From Candidatus Omnitrophota bacterium (lineage in GTDB: Bacteria; Omnitrophota; Gorgyraeia; 2-01-FULL-45-10), in contig JAPLMH010000039.1 in assembly GCA_026387135.1 (NCBI GenBank), positions 1 to 10,090 on the forward strand: 10,090 nucleotides of DNA, in the 5' to 3' direction. Below the pieces are notes generated by a model. The model made no database searches, was not told where the DNA came from, and saw only the letters and a list, made by a program, of their open reading frames with translations. A program made the translations under genes and the position numbers. Numbering within the stretch: the first letter of the stretch is position 1; each line of letters opens with the position of its first letter. Shown in pieces: positions 1-7,226 of this stretch.

Positions 1-313
1 GGAGACCGGCGTAGACAAACGACTGAAAGAGGCGCCGCAATTTTATTTCTTATTTACGGCATTGATAGTCTTGGGCGCCGGAGTGATAATGTTCCCGCAG
101 ATAAATCTTATCGCTGTGATGCTGCTTTCTCAGGCGGCGAACGCGGTCTTTCTGCCGTTCGTCCTCATATTCATGCTCCTCCTGATAAACGATAAGCGCC
201 TCATGGGCCAATACAGAAATTCAAAGTTTTTTAATATAATAGCCTGGGCGACCGTAGTTATAGTCATAGCTCTGACCCTGGCGCTGACCATAACAACATT
301 CATGCCAAAATGA
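1..313 (+). CDS. NRAMP-family divalent metal transporter, C-terminal fragment
   Basis: This is the 3' end of a gene that begins before the window; the frame is open from position 2 and ends at TGA 311-313, giving 103 residues. NRAMP (MntH-type) proteins import Mn2+ or Fe2+ across the inner membrane, usually with protons. The visible part begins ETGVDKRLKEAPQFY, followed by two or three hydrophobic membrane segments. Between them is the cytoplasmic loop LINDKRLMGQYRN, which resembles the conserved 'N-D-x-x-L-M-G-x-x-x-N' region near the end of NRAMP proteins. The TTG at 62 could be read as a start, but coding similarity runs continuously upstream of it, so it is internal. The metal-binding residues (DPGN and MPH motifs) lie upstream and cannot be checked. 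The stop overlaps the next gene's ATG in an ATGA, suggesting coupled translation. Confidence 0.85.
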   Translation, partial: ETGVDKRLKEAPQFYFLFTALIVLGAGVIMFPQINLIAVMLLSQAANAVFLPFVLIFMLLLINDKRLMGQYRNSKFFNIIAWATVVIVIALTLALTITTFMPK

Positions 314-1338
314 AATATCTAACTCAGTTACTTATTCTTGTATTATTGTTACTCCTCGCGGCTGCTACCGCAGCGTCAGAGATAGCCATCATAGCGACGA
401 GCAGGCTAAAGCTAAGACGCCGCGCGGCAGAGGGCTCTAAAAGAGCAAAATTAATTATAGAGATCCTTAAAACGCCGGAGAGATTTTTTAGCACTCTTCT
501 CGTTGCCAACAGCGTGGCGGGAGCGCTTGTCGCTTCATTAGTTACTACCATAGTGATACGTTTGATAGGTGAACGCGGCAGCGTACTGCTTTATTCGACA
601 ATTATTGTGACATTTCTTATAGTAGTTTCCGAGGTGGTGGCAAAGACATTCGCAGCAAGATATCCCGACAGACTTTCTTCTTATCTTGCCAAGCCGGTAT
701 ATTATCTGATAAAGGCATTTTCTCCCATAGTGAGATTATTAGAAATAACCACAAATTTAATCGTTAATTTGGCCGGAGGCCGGATGAAAGGGAAGCCATC
801 GCTGGTCACCGAGGAGGAGATAAGAGCTCTTATAAAGATCGGCGAAGAGGAGGGCGTGCTCCAAAAGGACAAGTATAAGATGCTCACAAAGGTCTTCGAT
901 CTCAGCGAGACCATAGTGAGAAGCGTGATGAAACCCAGGGCGGAGATGATGACCATAGATATAAACGCCCATATAGACGCCATCTTGGACAAAGTGCTGG
1001 AGTCCGGCTATTCGAGGCTGCCTGTGCACAGGGACTCGGCGGACAATATCATCGGCGTTATAAATATGAAAGATCTTTTGAATCTCTCCGTCAATAAGGG
1101 GCTTATAGTTCTGCAGGATATATTGTATCCGCCCACTTTCGTGGCAGGTTCAAAGAAGGTGGTGGAACTATTGAAGGACTTCCAGAAAGGCCATACCCAT
1201 ATAGCTATAGTTCTCAGTGAGAAGGGCCAGGTGGAGGGGCTCGTGACCCTGGAAGATATCTTAGAAGAGATAGTCGGAGAGATAGAGGACGAATACGACA
1301 TCCGCGGCACCGCAAAGATAGTTAAAGATAAAAAATAA
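310..1338 (+). CDS. CNNM/CorC-type membrane protein (DUF21 plus CBS pair)
   Basis: This 342-residue protein belongs to the CNNM/CorC (HlyC/CorC, 'hemolysin-like') family, whose members are linked to Mg2+ or Co2+ export and resistance. Residues 1-20 are a strong hydrophobic helix, and more membrane segments follow at about 60-82 and 93-112, forming the DUF21 transmembrane domain. The family's small-residue/acidic motif is present as S23-E24. A cytoplasmic CBS pair follows at about 208-330, entered through the typical VRSVMKPRAEM and containing YSRLPVH and VEGLVTLEDILEEIVGEI. It ends soon after that, so the C-terminal CorC_C domain present in many homologues of about 430 residues is absent. The usual E-x-x-P-K motif reads SEVVAK (107-112), with Ala in place of Pro. 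The ATG overlaps the NRAMP stop by 4 nt and no Shine-Dalgarno is visible. The transported ion is not shown by the sequence. Confidence 0.9.
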   Translation: MKYLTQLLILVLLLLLAAATAASEIAIIATSRLKLRRRAAEGSKRAKLIIEILKTPERFFSTLLVANSVAGALVASLVTTIVIRLIGERGSVLLYSTIIVTFLIVVSEVVAKTFAARYPDRLSSYLAKPVYYLIKAFSPIVRLLEITTNLIVNLAGGRMKGKPSLVTEEEIRALIKIGEEEGVLQKDKYKMLTKVFDLSETIVRSVMKPRAEMMTIDINAHIDAILDKVLESGYSRLPVHRDSADNIIGVINMKDLLNLSVNKGLIVLQDILYPPTFVAGSKKVVELLKDFQKGHTHIAIVLSEKGQVEGLVTLEDILEEIVGEIEDEYDIRGTAKIVKDKK

Positions 1339-1345
1339 AATATAT

Positions 1346-2008
1346 ATGAAAAAAAACCAGTACAATTATGCAGTATTTTTTGACTTTGATAATACCATTA
1401 CGCCATTCGACGTCTTCGATAATATTGTGGAGACGTTCGCCGTAGATAAGAAGTGGATGGAATACGAAAGCGCCTGGAAGAGGGGCGAGATCGGGTCTAA
1501 AGACTGTCTTTCCGGACAATTGAAGTCCGTGAAGGTAGACAGAAGAGTCCTTGAGAAACACCTGGCGAAGATAAAGGTGGACCCTCACTTCAAAAAGATC
1601 TTAGCCTTGTTGAAGAAGGGTGGTGTATCCCCGGTGATAGTGAGCGACAGCTTCCAGCATTTTTTGGAATATATATTGAAGAATAACGGGATAGAGGGCC
1701 TCAAAATATATTCGAATCAAATAAAGTTCTCCAAGAATAAGCTGGTGCCGGCCTTTCCTCATCAGCATAATAGCTGCAAGACATGCGGAAATTGCAAAAA
1801 GAAACATCTCCCGGATGAAGACCGGGAGGCGAAGGTGGTAATTTACGTGGGTGACGGACTCTCCGACCTGTGTCCGGCCAAACATTCGGATGTCGTCTTC
1901 GCTAAAGGCAACCTGAAGAAATATTTAACCAAGGAAGGCAAGAAGTTCTTCCCATTCGATACATTAAAAGACGTATATGTTCACCTCAGTTCGAATTTTG
2001 AATTTTGA
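1346..2008 (+). CDS. HAD-superfamily phosphatase, MtnX-like
   Basis: This 220-residue cytoplasmic hydrolase of the HAD subfamily IB resembles MtnX (2-hydroxy-3-keto-5-methylthiopentenyl-1-phosphate phosphatase) and phosphoserine phosphatases. Motif I is FFDFDNTIT, with nucleophile D13 and acid/base D15. Motif II is the serine in VIVSDS (S100). The metal-binding motif is YVGDGLSDLCPAK (168-179), with D170 and D174. Between them a C-x2-C-x2-C-K cluster (C144, C147, C150, K151) resembles the cysteine-rich stretch just before the motif III lysine in MtnX proteins. All catalytic positions are present, so an active phosphatase is expected. The substrate is uncertain: no other methionine-salvage gene is nearby, which weakens a literal MtnX assignment. 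The ATG lies 8 nt after the previous stop, without a clear Shine-Dalgarno. The 3' end overlaps the next gene by 32 nt. Confidence 0.85.
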   Translation: MKKNQYNYAVFFDFDNTITPFDVFDNIVETFAVDKKWMEYESAWKRGEIGSKDCLSGQLKSVKVDRRVLEKHLAKIKVDPHFKKILALLKKGGVSPVIVSDSFQHFLEYILKNNGIEGLKIYSNQIKFSKNKLVPAFPHQHNSCKTCGNCKKKHLPDEDREAKVVIYVGDGLSDLCPAKHSDVVFAKGNLKKYLTKEGKKFFPFDTLKDVYVHLSSNFEF

Positions 2009-2903
2009 TGATAGTGTTGTAAGGCAGAATAAGCTTATAGAGCGCTTTAAACCTTCCATAACAGACCTGACGGATCTTGGGCCGCGATGCCGTCTCTATT
2101 CAAATGAGAAGACTGCCAGAGAAGTAAGTGCCCGCATAGATCCCACGAACAAAGATTCGATCACATTCCTTGGCTCCGGAGATTTTCATCACATAACTAG
2201 CCTGCTTCTCGATAATTTTAGCGAAGATATCAGCGTCATCTCCTTCGATGACCATCCCGACTGGGACATCCTTCCTCCGAAGATATGCTGCGGCTCCTGG
2301 GTCACGCACGTTTTAGGTAAAGAGAATGTAAAAAAAGTTATCCTCATGGGAGCGTCCTCCGGTGATATATCGCCGACCCTCTTCAGGATGGGAAATTATG
2401 ATTCGCTGAAGGACGACAGGCTGGAGATATATCCCTATCAGCATAGACCTACAAAGGTATTCTTTAAAAATATTCCTAAAAATATATCGGCCGCCGTGAA
2501 GAAGGGGTTCTTCTATGATGAGATCCACTGGCAGGAGCTTAAGACGAAGAATATAGCGGAGTTCTTCCTTCACATATTGCACAGGCTTCCCACAAAGAAG
2601 GTATATGTCACTATAGATAAGGATTGCCTAAAATCCCCGTATGCGTTGACGAATTGGGCGGCGGGCCACCTGGAGCTCGAAGAGCTGTTATTGATGCTCA
2701 AATTCATAAGAGAGAATACTGAAATTATCGGGTTGGATATCACAGGAGACTATTCGATCGTAAAGACCGAAGGTTTTATAAGAACGGCCATCACAAACAT
2801 AAATCATCCGCGCGACTCGAGCGCAAAGGGCAAGACACAGTCGCTTATCGATTCTATCAATGAAACGGCCAATATCAGTATCCTGGAGCGTCTTATTCAT
2901 TGA
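1977..2903 (+). CDS. Arginase/ureohydrolase-superfamily metalloenzyme, substrate unknown
   Basis: This 308-residue protein has the arginase-agmatinase-formiminoglutamase fold signatures in divergent form. LGSGDFHH (65-72) corresponds to the first metal-ligand histidine motif (GGDHS in arginases). FDDHPDWD (90-97) gives the D-x-H-x-D cluster D91, H93 and D95. VTIDKDCL (211-218) gives the D-x-D ligands D214 and D216. Six ligands for a binuclear Mn centre are therefore available, and an active hydrolase is plausible. CGSWV (105-109) and TNWAAGHLELEELL (225-238) look like conserved parts of an uncharacterised branch, not of true arginase or agmatinase. The ATG at 1977 overlaps the HAD gene by 32 nt. 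A TTG at 1998 would cut the overlap to 11 nt and is a possible alternative start; neither has a good Shine-Dalgarno. Overlap with the phosphatase suggests one transcript and perhaps one pathway. Confidence 0.8.
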   Translation: MFTSVRILNFDDSVVRQNKLIERFKPSITDLTDLGPRCRLYSNEKTAREVSARIDPTNKDSITFLGSGDFHHITSLLLDNFSEDISVISFDDHPDWDILPPKICCGSWVTHVLGKENVKKVILMGASSGDISPTLFRMGNYDSLKDDRLEIYPYQHRPTKVFFKNIPKNISAAVKKGFFYDEIHWQELKTKNIAEFFLHILHRLPTKKVYVTIDKDCLKSPYALTNWAAGHLELEELLLMLKFIRENTEIIGLDITGDYSIVKTEGFIRTAITNINHPRDSSAKGKTQSLIDSINETANISILERLIH

Positions 2904-2928
2904 CAAAAGTTACCCATGGTATTATGAT
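2900..2928 (+). promoter_or_regulatory. Sigma-70-type promoter for the gcv-lip operon
   Basis: A perfect -35 hexamer TTGACA (2900-2905) is followed by a 17-nt spacer and the -10 hexamer TATGAT (2923-2928), which differs from TATAAT at one base. The -35 box overlaps the TGA stop (2901-2903) of the arginase-like gene. Transcription would be expected to start about 7 nt after the -10, near 2935. That leaves fewer than about ten leader bases before the gcvT ATG at 2944. Spacing and hexamers are read directly from the sequence; promoter activity is inferred. Confidence 0.72.
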
Positions 2929-2943
2929 TTTTAAATTAATATA

Positions 2944-4044
2944 ATGATAGATAACGCAAATATTTTAGCTACCCCTCTCATAGAAGAGCACAAGTCACTC
3001 CACGCTAGACTCGGCCCCTTTGGCGGCTGGATGATGCCTATCCAGTATAGCGGTATCATAGAGGAGCATTTGTGGACCCGTAAGCACGCGGGGCTCTTCG
3101 ATATCTGTCACATGGGTGAATTCCTAATCGAAGCGGACCTCTCCAAGAGCAATCTCGAAAGCCTTATGACTATAGACCTAAAGGGAATGGGCACGTCTTC
3201 ATGCCGTTATGGATTTATGCTGAATGAAACGGGCGGCATTATCGATGACCTCCTGGTATACAGGCTAGGCGATACGCGCTGGATGATAGTGGTCAATGCT
3301 GCCACCACGCCCGGAGATGAGGATCACATGCGTAAGCATTTGACCGGCTTTACTCGATTTGAAAATATCTCGTCATCAATGGGAAAGTTGGACCTTCAGG
3401 GGCCGGAGTCGGGAGCTGTGCTACGAAAATTGGCCGGCGCCGATATAGAAAGATTAAAATATTATAATTTCGGTTACTTCACTGTATTGGGCGAAAAGAT
3501 CATCATCAGCCGCACCGGATATACCGGAGAGCTCGGTTATGAATTGTATATGCCCAATCAAAAAATCGCTCTACTGTGGAAGAAGATACTCGAGGATGGC
3601 CTGGTGAAGCCCATCGGCCTGGGCGCCAGGGATACGCTGCGCCTTGAGATGGGGTACAGTCTCTATGGGCAGGATATCGACGCTAAGACCTCTCCTTTAG
3701 AGGCGGGCCTCGAGAGATTCATATATTGGGATAAGGATTTTATCGGGAAGGCGGCGCTTCTGAAGCAGAAGAAAGATGGCCTGCCTCAAAGGATGATATA
3801 TTTTATGGCGAATTCCCGGCGTTCTCCCAGGCATAATTATCAGATATTTTCTGAGGCGGAGGATGCGGGCACGGTGACCAGTGGCTCATTTTCGCCCTCT
3901 CTCGGATGCGGCATAGGAATGGGGTATGTTTTTAAGGAAGTTGCGCTTGGCAGCCAGGTCCTGCTGTCGGAGGGCGCAGTCTCCATATCGGCCAAGGTCG
4001 TGGATAAACCTTTCTATAATAACGGCAGCGCAAAAAAACATTAA
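2944..4044 (+). CDS. gcvT: Aminomethyltransferase, glycine cleavage T protein
   Basis: GcvT takes the aminomethyl group carried on the lipoyl arm of GcvH, releases ammonia and passes the one-carbon unit to tetrahydrofolate, giving 5,10-methylene-THF. The length (366 residues) matches the family. Signatures run in order: TPLIEEH (10-16), FGGWMMPIQY (26-35), GLFDICHMGE (50-59), the folate-site segment ETGGIIDDLLVYR with D101-D102, VVNAATTPGD, and RTGYTGELGYELY. The C-terminal barrel is represented by the segment around SRRSPRHNY and the GCGIGMGYV stretch. The ATG at 2944 is preceded by AT-rich sequence with no Shine-Dalgarno and sits very close to the predicted transcription start, so it may be translated as a leaderless or short-leader message. 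It is the first gene of the operon; gcvH follows after 9 nt. Confidence 0.97.
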   Translation: MIDNANILATPLIEEHKSLHARLGPFGGWMMPIQYSGIIEEHLWTRKHAGLFDICHMGEFLIEADLSKSNLESLMTIDLKGMGTSSCRYGFMLNETGGIIDDLLVYRLGDTRWMIVVNAATTPGDEDHMRKHLTGFTRFENISSSMGKLDLQGPESGAVLRKLAGADIERLKYYNFGYFTVLGEKIIISRTGYTGELGYELYMPNQKIALLWKKILEDGLVKPIGLGARDTLRLEMGYSLYGQDIDAKTSPLEAGLERFIYWDKDFIGKAALLKQKKDGLPQRMIYFMANSRRSPRHNYQIFSEAEDAGTVTSGSFSPSLGCGIGMGYVFKEVALGSQVLLSEGAVSISAKVVDKPFYNNGSAKKH

Positions 4045-4048
4045 GGAG
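4043..4048 (+). promoter_or_regulatory. Shine-Dalgarno site of gcvH
   Basis: AAGGAG lies 5 nt upstream of the ATG at 4054 and overlaps the gcvT stop codon. It is a strong ribosome-binding site, unlike gcvT, which has none. This fits the high H-protein dosage usual in glycine cleavage systems, although that link is inferred. Confidence 0.8.
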
Positions 4049-4053
4049 AAAAA

Positions 4054-4443
4054 ATGAACACACCGGATAATCTACTATATACCAAAGAGCACGAATGGGT
4101 GAAGATCGAAGGTGACAGCGCCACTATGGGGATCACCGATTACGCACAACACGCTCTCGGTGACATCACTTTTGTCGACGTGCCGAAGGTCGGATCAAAA
4201 GTTAAGCAGTCTGAATGGTGCGCGACGGTCGAATCGGTGAAGGCCGCCTCGGACGTCTATGCGCCTCTAACCGGTGAGGTCATAGAGGCTAACGCAGAAC
4301 TCTCTAACCATCCGGAGCTGGTGAATAAGTCCGCGTATGAGTCGGGATGGTTCGCACGGATCAAGGTCACCGATATATCGGAAAAGTCCAAGCTTATGAC
4401 CCCTGTTCAATATAAAGAATACATTCAAGGCCTGTCTAAATGA
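4054..4443 (+). CDS. gcvH: Glycine cleavage system H protein (lipoyl carrier)
   Basis: GcvH is the small lipoylated shuttle protein that carries the methylamine intermediate between the P, T and L proteins. At 129 residues it has the usual length. It starts with the typical YTKEHEWVKIEGD segment and contains GITDYAQHALGDITFVDVP. The lipoylation site ESVKAASDVYAPLTGEV is intact, with the modified lysine at K63 (codon 4240-4242). The C-terminal ANAELSNHPELVNKSAYESG and GWFARIKV are also canonical. It is expected to be the acceptor for the LipM-like enzyme and LipA encoded at the operon's end. The stop TGA (4441-4443) overlaps the gcvPA ATG in ATGA. Confidence 0.98.
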   Translation: MNTPDNLLYTKEHEWVKIEGDSATMGITDYAQHALGDITFVDVPKVGSKVKQSEWCATVESVKAASDVYAPLTGEVIEANAELSNHPELVNKSAYESGWFARIKVTDISEKSKLMTPVQYKEYIQGLSK

Positions 4444-5777
4444 GTTATATTCCGCACACAGAGATCGAAAAGAACGAGATGCTTAAAGCCATCGGCGTAA
4501 AGAGCATCAATGATCTTTTTAAGGATATCACGCCTGATCTACGGCCCAAGTCATTCGATATCCCGAAAGGGAAGTCCGAATTTGAGGTGATCGAACTGCT
4601 TTTATCTCTTTCCCGCAAGAATGCCACACGCCTAACGGATTTTATAGGCGCGGGTTTTTATGACCATTACATCCCGGCTGCGGTCGATGCCCTAGCCGGG
4701 GATCCAAAGTTTTATACCGCCTATACCCCATACCAGCCTGAATCTTCGCAGGGATGGCTGCAGGCGATCTACGAATACCAAACGGTGATCTGCGAATTGA
4801 CCGGTCTCGATGTATCGAATGCGTCATTATATGATGGCGGCACTGCTCTCTATGAAGCGGCGATGATGGCCGTGCGCTTAACTGGCAGGAAGAAGATCAT
4901 CGTGGATTCTGGCGTCAGCCTTATATACCGCACCATGCTCTATACCTACACTTCAAACTTATCGATAGAATTTATTGAGACGCCGGTGGTGCATGGGCAG
5001 AGCTGCCGGGAAGATATTTATAAGAACCTTGATGATAAGACCGCGGCAGTGATCGTGCAGAACCCTAACTTCTTCGGCGCGGTGGATGATTTTTCCGACA
5101 TAGTCAAGCGAGTGCACGCCGCCGGCGCTCTGGCGATAGCTTCAGTATATCCGGTATCTTTAGGTATGCTCAAGAGCCCGGGCGAGATGGGTTTCGATAT
5201 TGCGACAGGGGAGGGCCAGAGTTTAGGGCTACCTCTATCTTTCGGCGGCCCGTACCTTGGATTTATAGGGGTTAAGAATAGTTGCATGCGGCAGATGCCG
5301 GGCAGGATCGTCGGTGCCACCGTGGATAAGTGCGGCTTGCGCGGCTTTGTCCTTACTCTGCAGGCGCGCGAACAGCATATACGCAGAGAGCGCGCGACTT
5401 CTAATATATGTTCTAATGAGGCGCTCTGCGGCTTGAGGGCCTTGATATATATATCGCTTCTCGGCCAGAATGGCATAAAGGAACTGGCAGAGCTGAATTA
5501 TCAGAAGGCAGAATTCGCCAAGACGTGCCTGGATAAAGTTCCGGGTGTTAAAGTCAAGAGAAGCTCTCCGACATTCAATGAGTTTACGGTTGAGCTGCCC
5601 AAGAACGCCGATGAGGTGGTTCACCGTATGATAAATAAAGGCTTTGCCTGCGGCCTGCCCCTGGGCAGGTTCTATAAAGGTATGGATAATTATCTCCTGA
5701 TCGCCGTTACAGAGAAGCGCACGAAAGAGGAGATCGTCAATTTTGCGAACAGTCTGGAGGCGGCTTTATGCAGTTAA
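4440..5777 (+). CDS. gcvPA: Glycine dehydrogenase (decarboxylating) subunit 1
   Basis: This is the N-terminal-type half of the split P protein. It pairs with GcvPB to form the PLP enzyme that decarboxylates glycine and loads the aminomethyl group onto lipoyl-GcvH. The length of 445 residues is normal for the subunit. Family motifs are present: FIGAGFYDHYIP (69-80), AYTPYQPESSQGWLQ (94-108), ASLYDGGTALYEA (128-140), GEGQSLGLPLSFGGPYLG (257-274) and EQHIRRERATSNIC (311-324). It lacks the PLP-binding lysine, as expected, because that residue is in GcvPB. The ATG overlaps the gcvH stop by 4 nt, and only a weak AAGG lies upstream, so translational coupling is likely. Its 3' end overlaps gcvPB by 10 nt. 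Confidence 0.97.
   Translation: MSYIPHTEIEKNEMLKAIGVKSINDLFKDITPDLRPKSFDIPKGKSEFEVIELLLSLSRKNATRLTDFIGAGFYDHYIPAAVDALAGDPKFYTAYTPYQPESSQGWLQAIYEYQTVICELTGLDVSNASLYDGGTALYEAAMMAVRLTGRKKIIVDSGVSLIYRTMLYTYTSNLSIEFIETPVVHGQSCREDIYKNLDDKTAAVIVQNPNFFGAVDDFSDIVKRVHAAGALAIASVYPVSLGMLKSPGEMGFDIATGEGQSLGLPLSFGGPYLGFIGVKNSCMRQMPGRIVGATVDKCGLRGFVLTLQAREQHIRRERATSNICSNEALCGLRALIYISLLGQNGIKELAELNYQKAEFAKTCLDKVPGVKVKRSSPTFNEFTVELPKNADEVVHRMINKGFACGLPLGRFYKGMDNYLLIAVTEKRTKEEIVNFANSLEAALCS
5756..5760 (+). promoter_or_regulatory. Shine-Dalgarno site of gcvPB
   Basis: GGAGG lies 7 nt before the ATG at 5768, inside the end of gcvPA. It supports the 5768 start and hence the 10-nt overlap between the two subunits. 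Confidence 0.75.
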
Positions 5778-7225
5778 TATTTGAAAAGAGCCGATCTGGG
5801 CGAAAAGGATTCCAATTGCCTGAGGCGGACGTGCCTCAAGCGAAGGCGCTGCCTGAAAAGTACTGCCGTAAAACACTTGCGCATCTTCCTGAGGTCTCGG
5901 AGCTGGACGTGGTGAGGCATTTCTCTCTTCTCGCTAGCCGCAACTATTCCGTAGATACAAATTTTTATCCGCTTGGCTCATGCACCATGAAGTATAATCC
6001 GAAGTTCACCGAGAAGATAGCCGCTATGGGGGGCTTTGCCAATCTGCATCCGCTCCTTCCGCAGTTACTGGGTGGCGGCATGCTCGCTCAGGGAGCCCTT
6101 GAAGTCCTGTACCATATGGAGGCTTTGCTGGGAGAGATCACGGGCATGAAGGCTTTTACCACCCAGCCGCTTGCCGGAGCCCACGGTGAATTGGCCGGCG
6201 TAATGCTCATAGCCGCATATCACAAAGATAACGGATCACGCAGAAAACATATCATAATCCCGGACTCATCTCACGGGACGAACCCGGCGAGCGCCGCGAT
6301 AGCCGGATATGATGTCGTCGTCATTCCCACGGATGCAAACGGATGCTTCGATATGGAGGCATACAAAAAAGCTTTGAACAGCGAGACGGCTGCCGTGATG
6401 CTGACATGCCCGGATACGCTGGGGCTATTTAATCCCAAGATAAAAGAGATCTCCGATCTCGCGCATTCTGTGGGCGCACTTATGTACTATGACGGGGCTA
6501 ACTTAAACGCGATACTCGGTAAATGCCGCCCCGGAGATATAGGTTTTGACGTCATACATCTCAACCTTCACAAGACATTCGCGACCCCGCACGGCGGAGG
6601 CGGCCCCGGAGCGGGCCCCGTAGGGGTGTCGGAAAAGCTGGTGGATTATCTCCCTGTGCCGCGCGTTATCAAGCGTGCCGACGGAACATTTGCCCTCGAC
6701 TACCACAAGCATAAGACGATAGGTTACATAGCTCCTTTCTACGGGAATTTCGCCGTCATTTTGAAAGCGTACGCGTATATACTGGCTCTCGGCAAGGCGG
6801 GGCTTATCGAGGCGAGCGAGAACGCCGTATTGAGCGCCAACTATTGCCTTGCGCGCCTGAAAGAAGATTATGAAGTGCCTTACGATAAGATCTGCATGCA
6901 TGAATGCGTCATATCCGCGAGCCGACAGGCTGAACATGGCGTACACGCCCTGGATATCGCGAAATATCTTATCGATAAAGGATTTCATCCGATGACGATA
7001 TATTTTCCTATGATAGTCAAAGAAGCGATGATGATCGAGCCGACAGAGACCGAGAGTAAAGAGACGATAGATTCTTTTATAGACGCTATGATCGAGGCTG
7101 CTCGCCTCGCCAAGACGGATCCGGACCGGGTCCGTATGGCGCCATTGACTATGCCTATAAAAAGACTTGATGAAACTAAAGCCGCCCGCGAACCTAATTT
7201 GCGGTGGCTTCCCACAAAAAAATAA
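5768..7225 (+). CDS. gcvPB: Glycine dehydrogenase (decarboxylating) subunit 2
   Basis: This is the PLP-bearing half of the split P protein, 485 residues and full length. The conserved YPLGSCTMKYNPK lies at 67-79. QPLAGAHGELAG (133-144) and DSSHGTNPASAAIAGYDVV (166-184) follow. The PLP Schiff-base lysine is K269 in HLNLHKTFATPHGGGGPG (codon 6572-6574). PMIVKEAMMIEPTETESKE and DPDRVRMAPLTMPIKRLDE near the C-terminus are also typical. With GcvPA it forms the active glycine decarboxylase in the cytoplasm. The start is supported by GGAGG 7 nt upstream. The stop at 7223-7225 is one base before the next gene's ATG, so the two are almost certainly co-transcribed. Confidence 0.97.
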   Translation: MQLIFEKSRSGRKGFQLPEADVPQAKALPEKYCRKTLAHLPEVSELDVVRHFSLLASRNYSVDTNFYPLGSCTMKYNPKFTEKIAAMGGFANLHPLLPQLLGGGMLAQGALEVLYHMEALLGEITGMKAFTTQPLAGAHGELAGVMLIAAYHKDNGSRRKHIIIPDSSHGTNPASAAIAGYDVVVIPTDANGCFDMEAYKKALNSETAAVMLTCPDTLGLFNPKIKEISDLAHSVGALMYYDGANLNAILGKCRPGDIGFDVIHLNLHKTFATPHGGGGPGAGPVGVSEKLVDYLPVPRVIKRADGTFALDYHKHKTIGYIAPFYGNFAVILKAYAYILALGKAGLIEASENAVLSANYCLARLKEDYEVPYDKICMHECVISASRQAEHGVHALDIAKYLIDKGFHPMTIYFPMIVKEAMMIEPTETESKETIDSFIDAMIEAARLAKTDPDRVRMAPLTMPIKRLDETKAAREPNLRWLPTKK

Positions 7226-7226
7226 T

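Noticed and set aside
2904..2943. Glycine riboswitch upstream of gcvT
   Set aside because: Only 40 nt separate the genes and the promoter occupies most of it. There is no space for an aptamer and no matching conserved core.
5018..5624. Minus-strand open frames opposite gcvPA
   Set aside because: They are antisense shadows of a conserved gene; the translations are low in any family motif and no ribosome-binding site or promoter supports them.
7167..7226. Upstream ATG extending the LipM-like gene into gcvPB
   Set aside because: The extra 20 residues are the out-of-frame reading of the conserved gcvPB C-terminus. The fold's own N-terminus (MKRFRLIRSG) starts at 7227, directly after the gcvPB stop.
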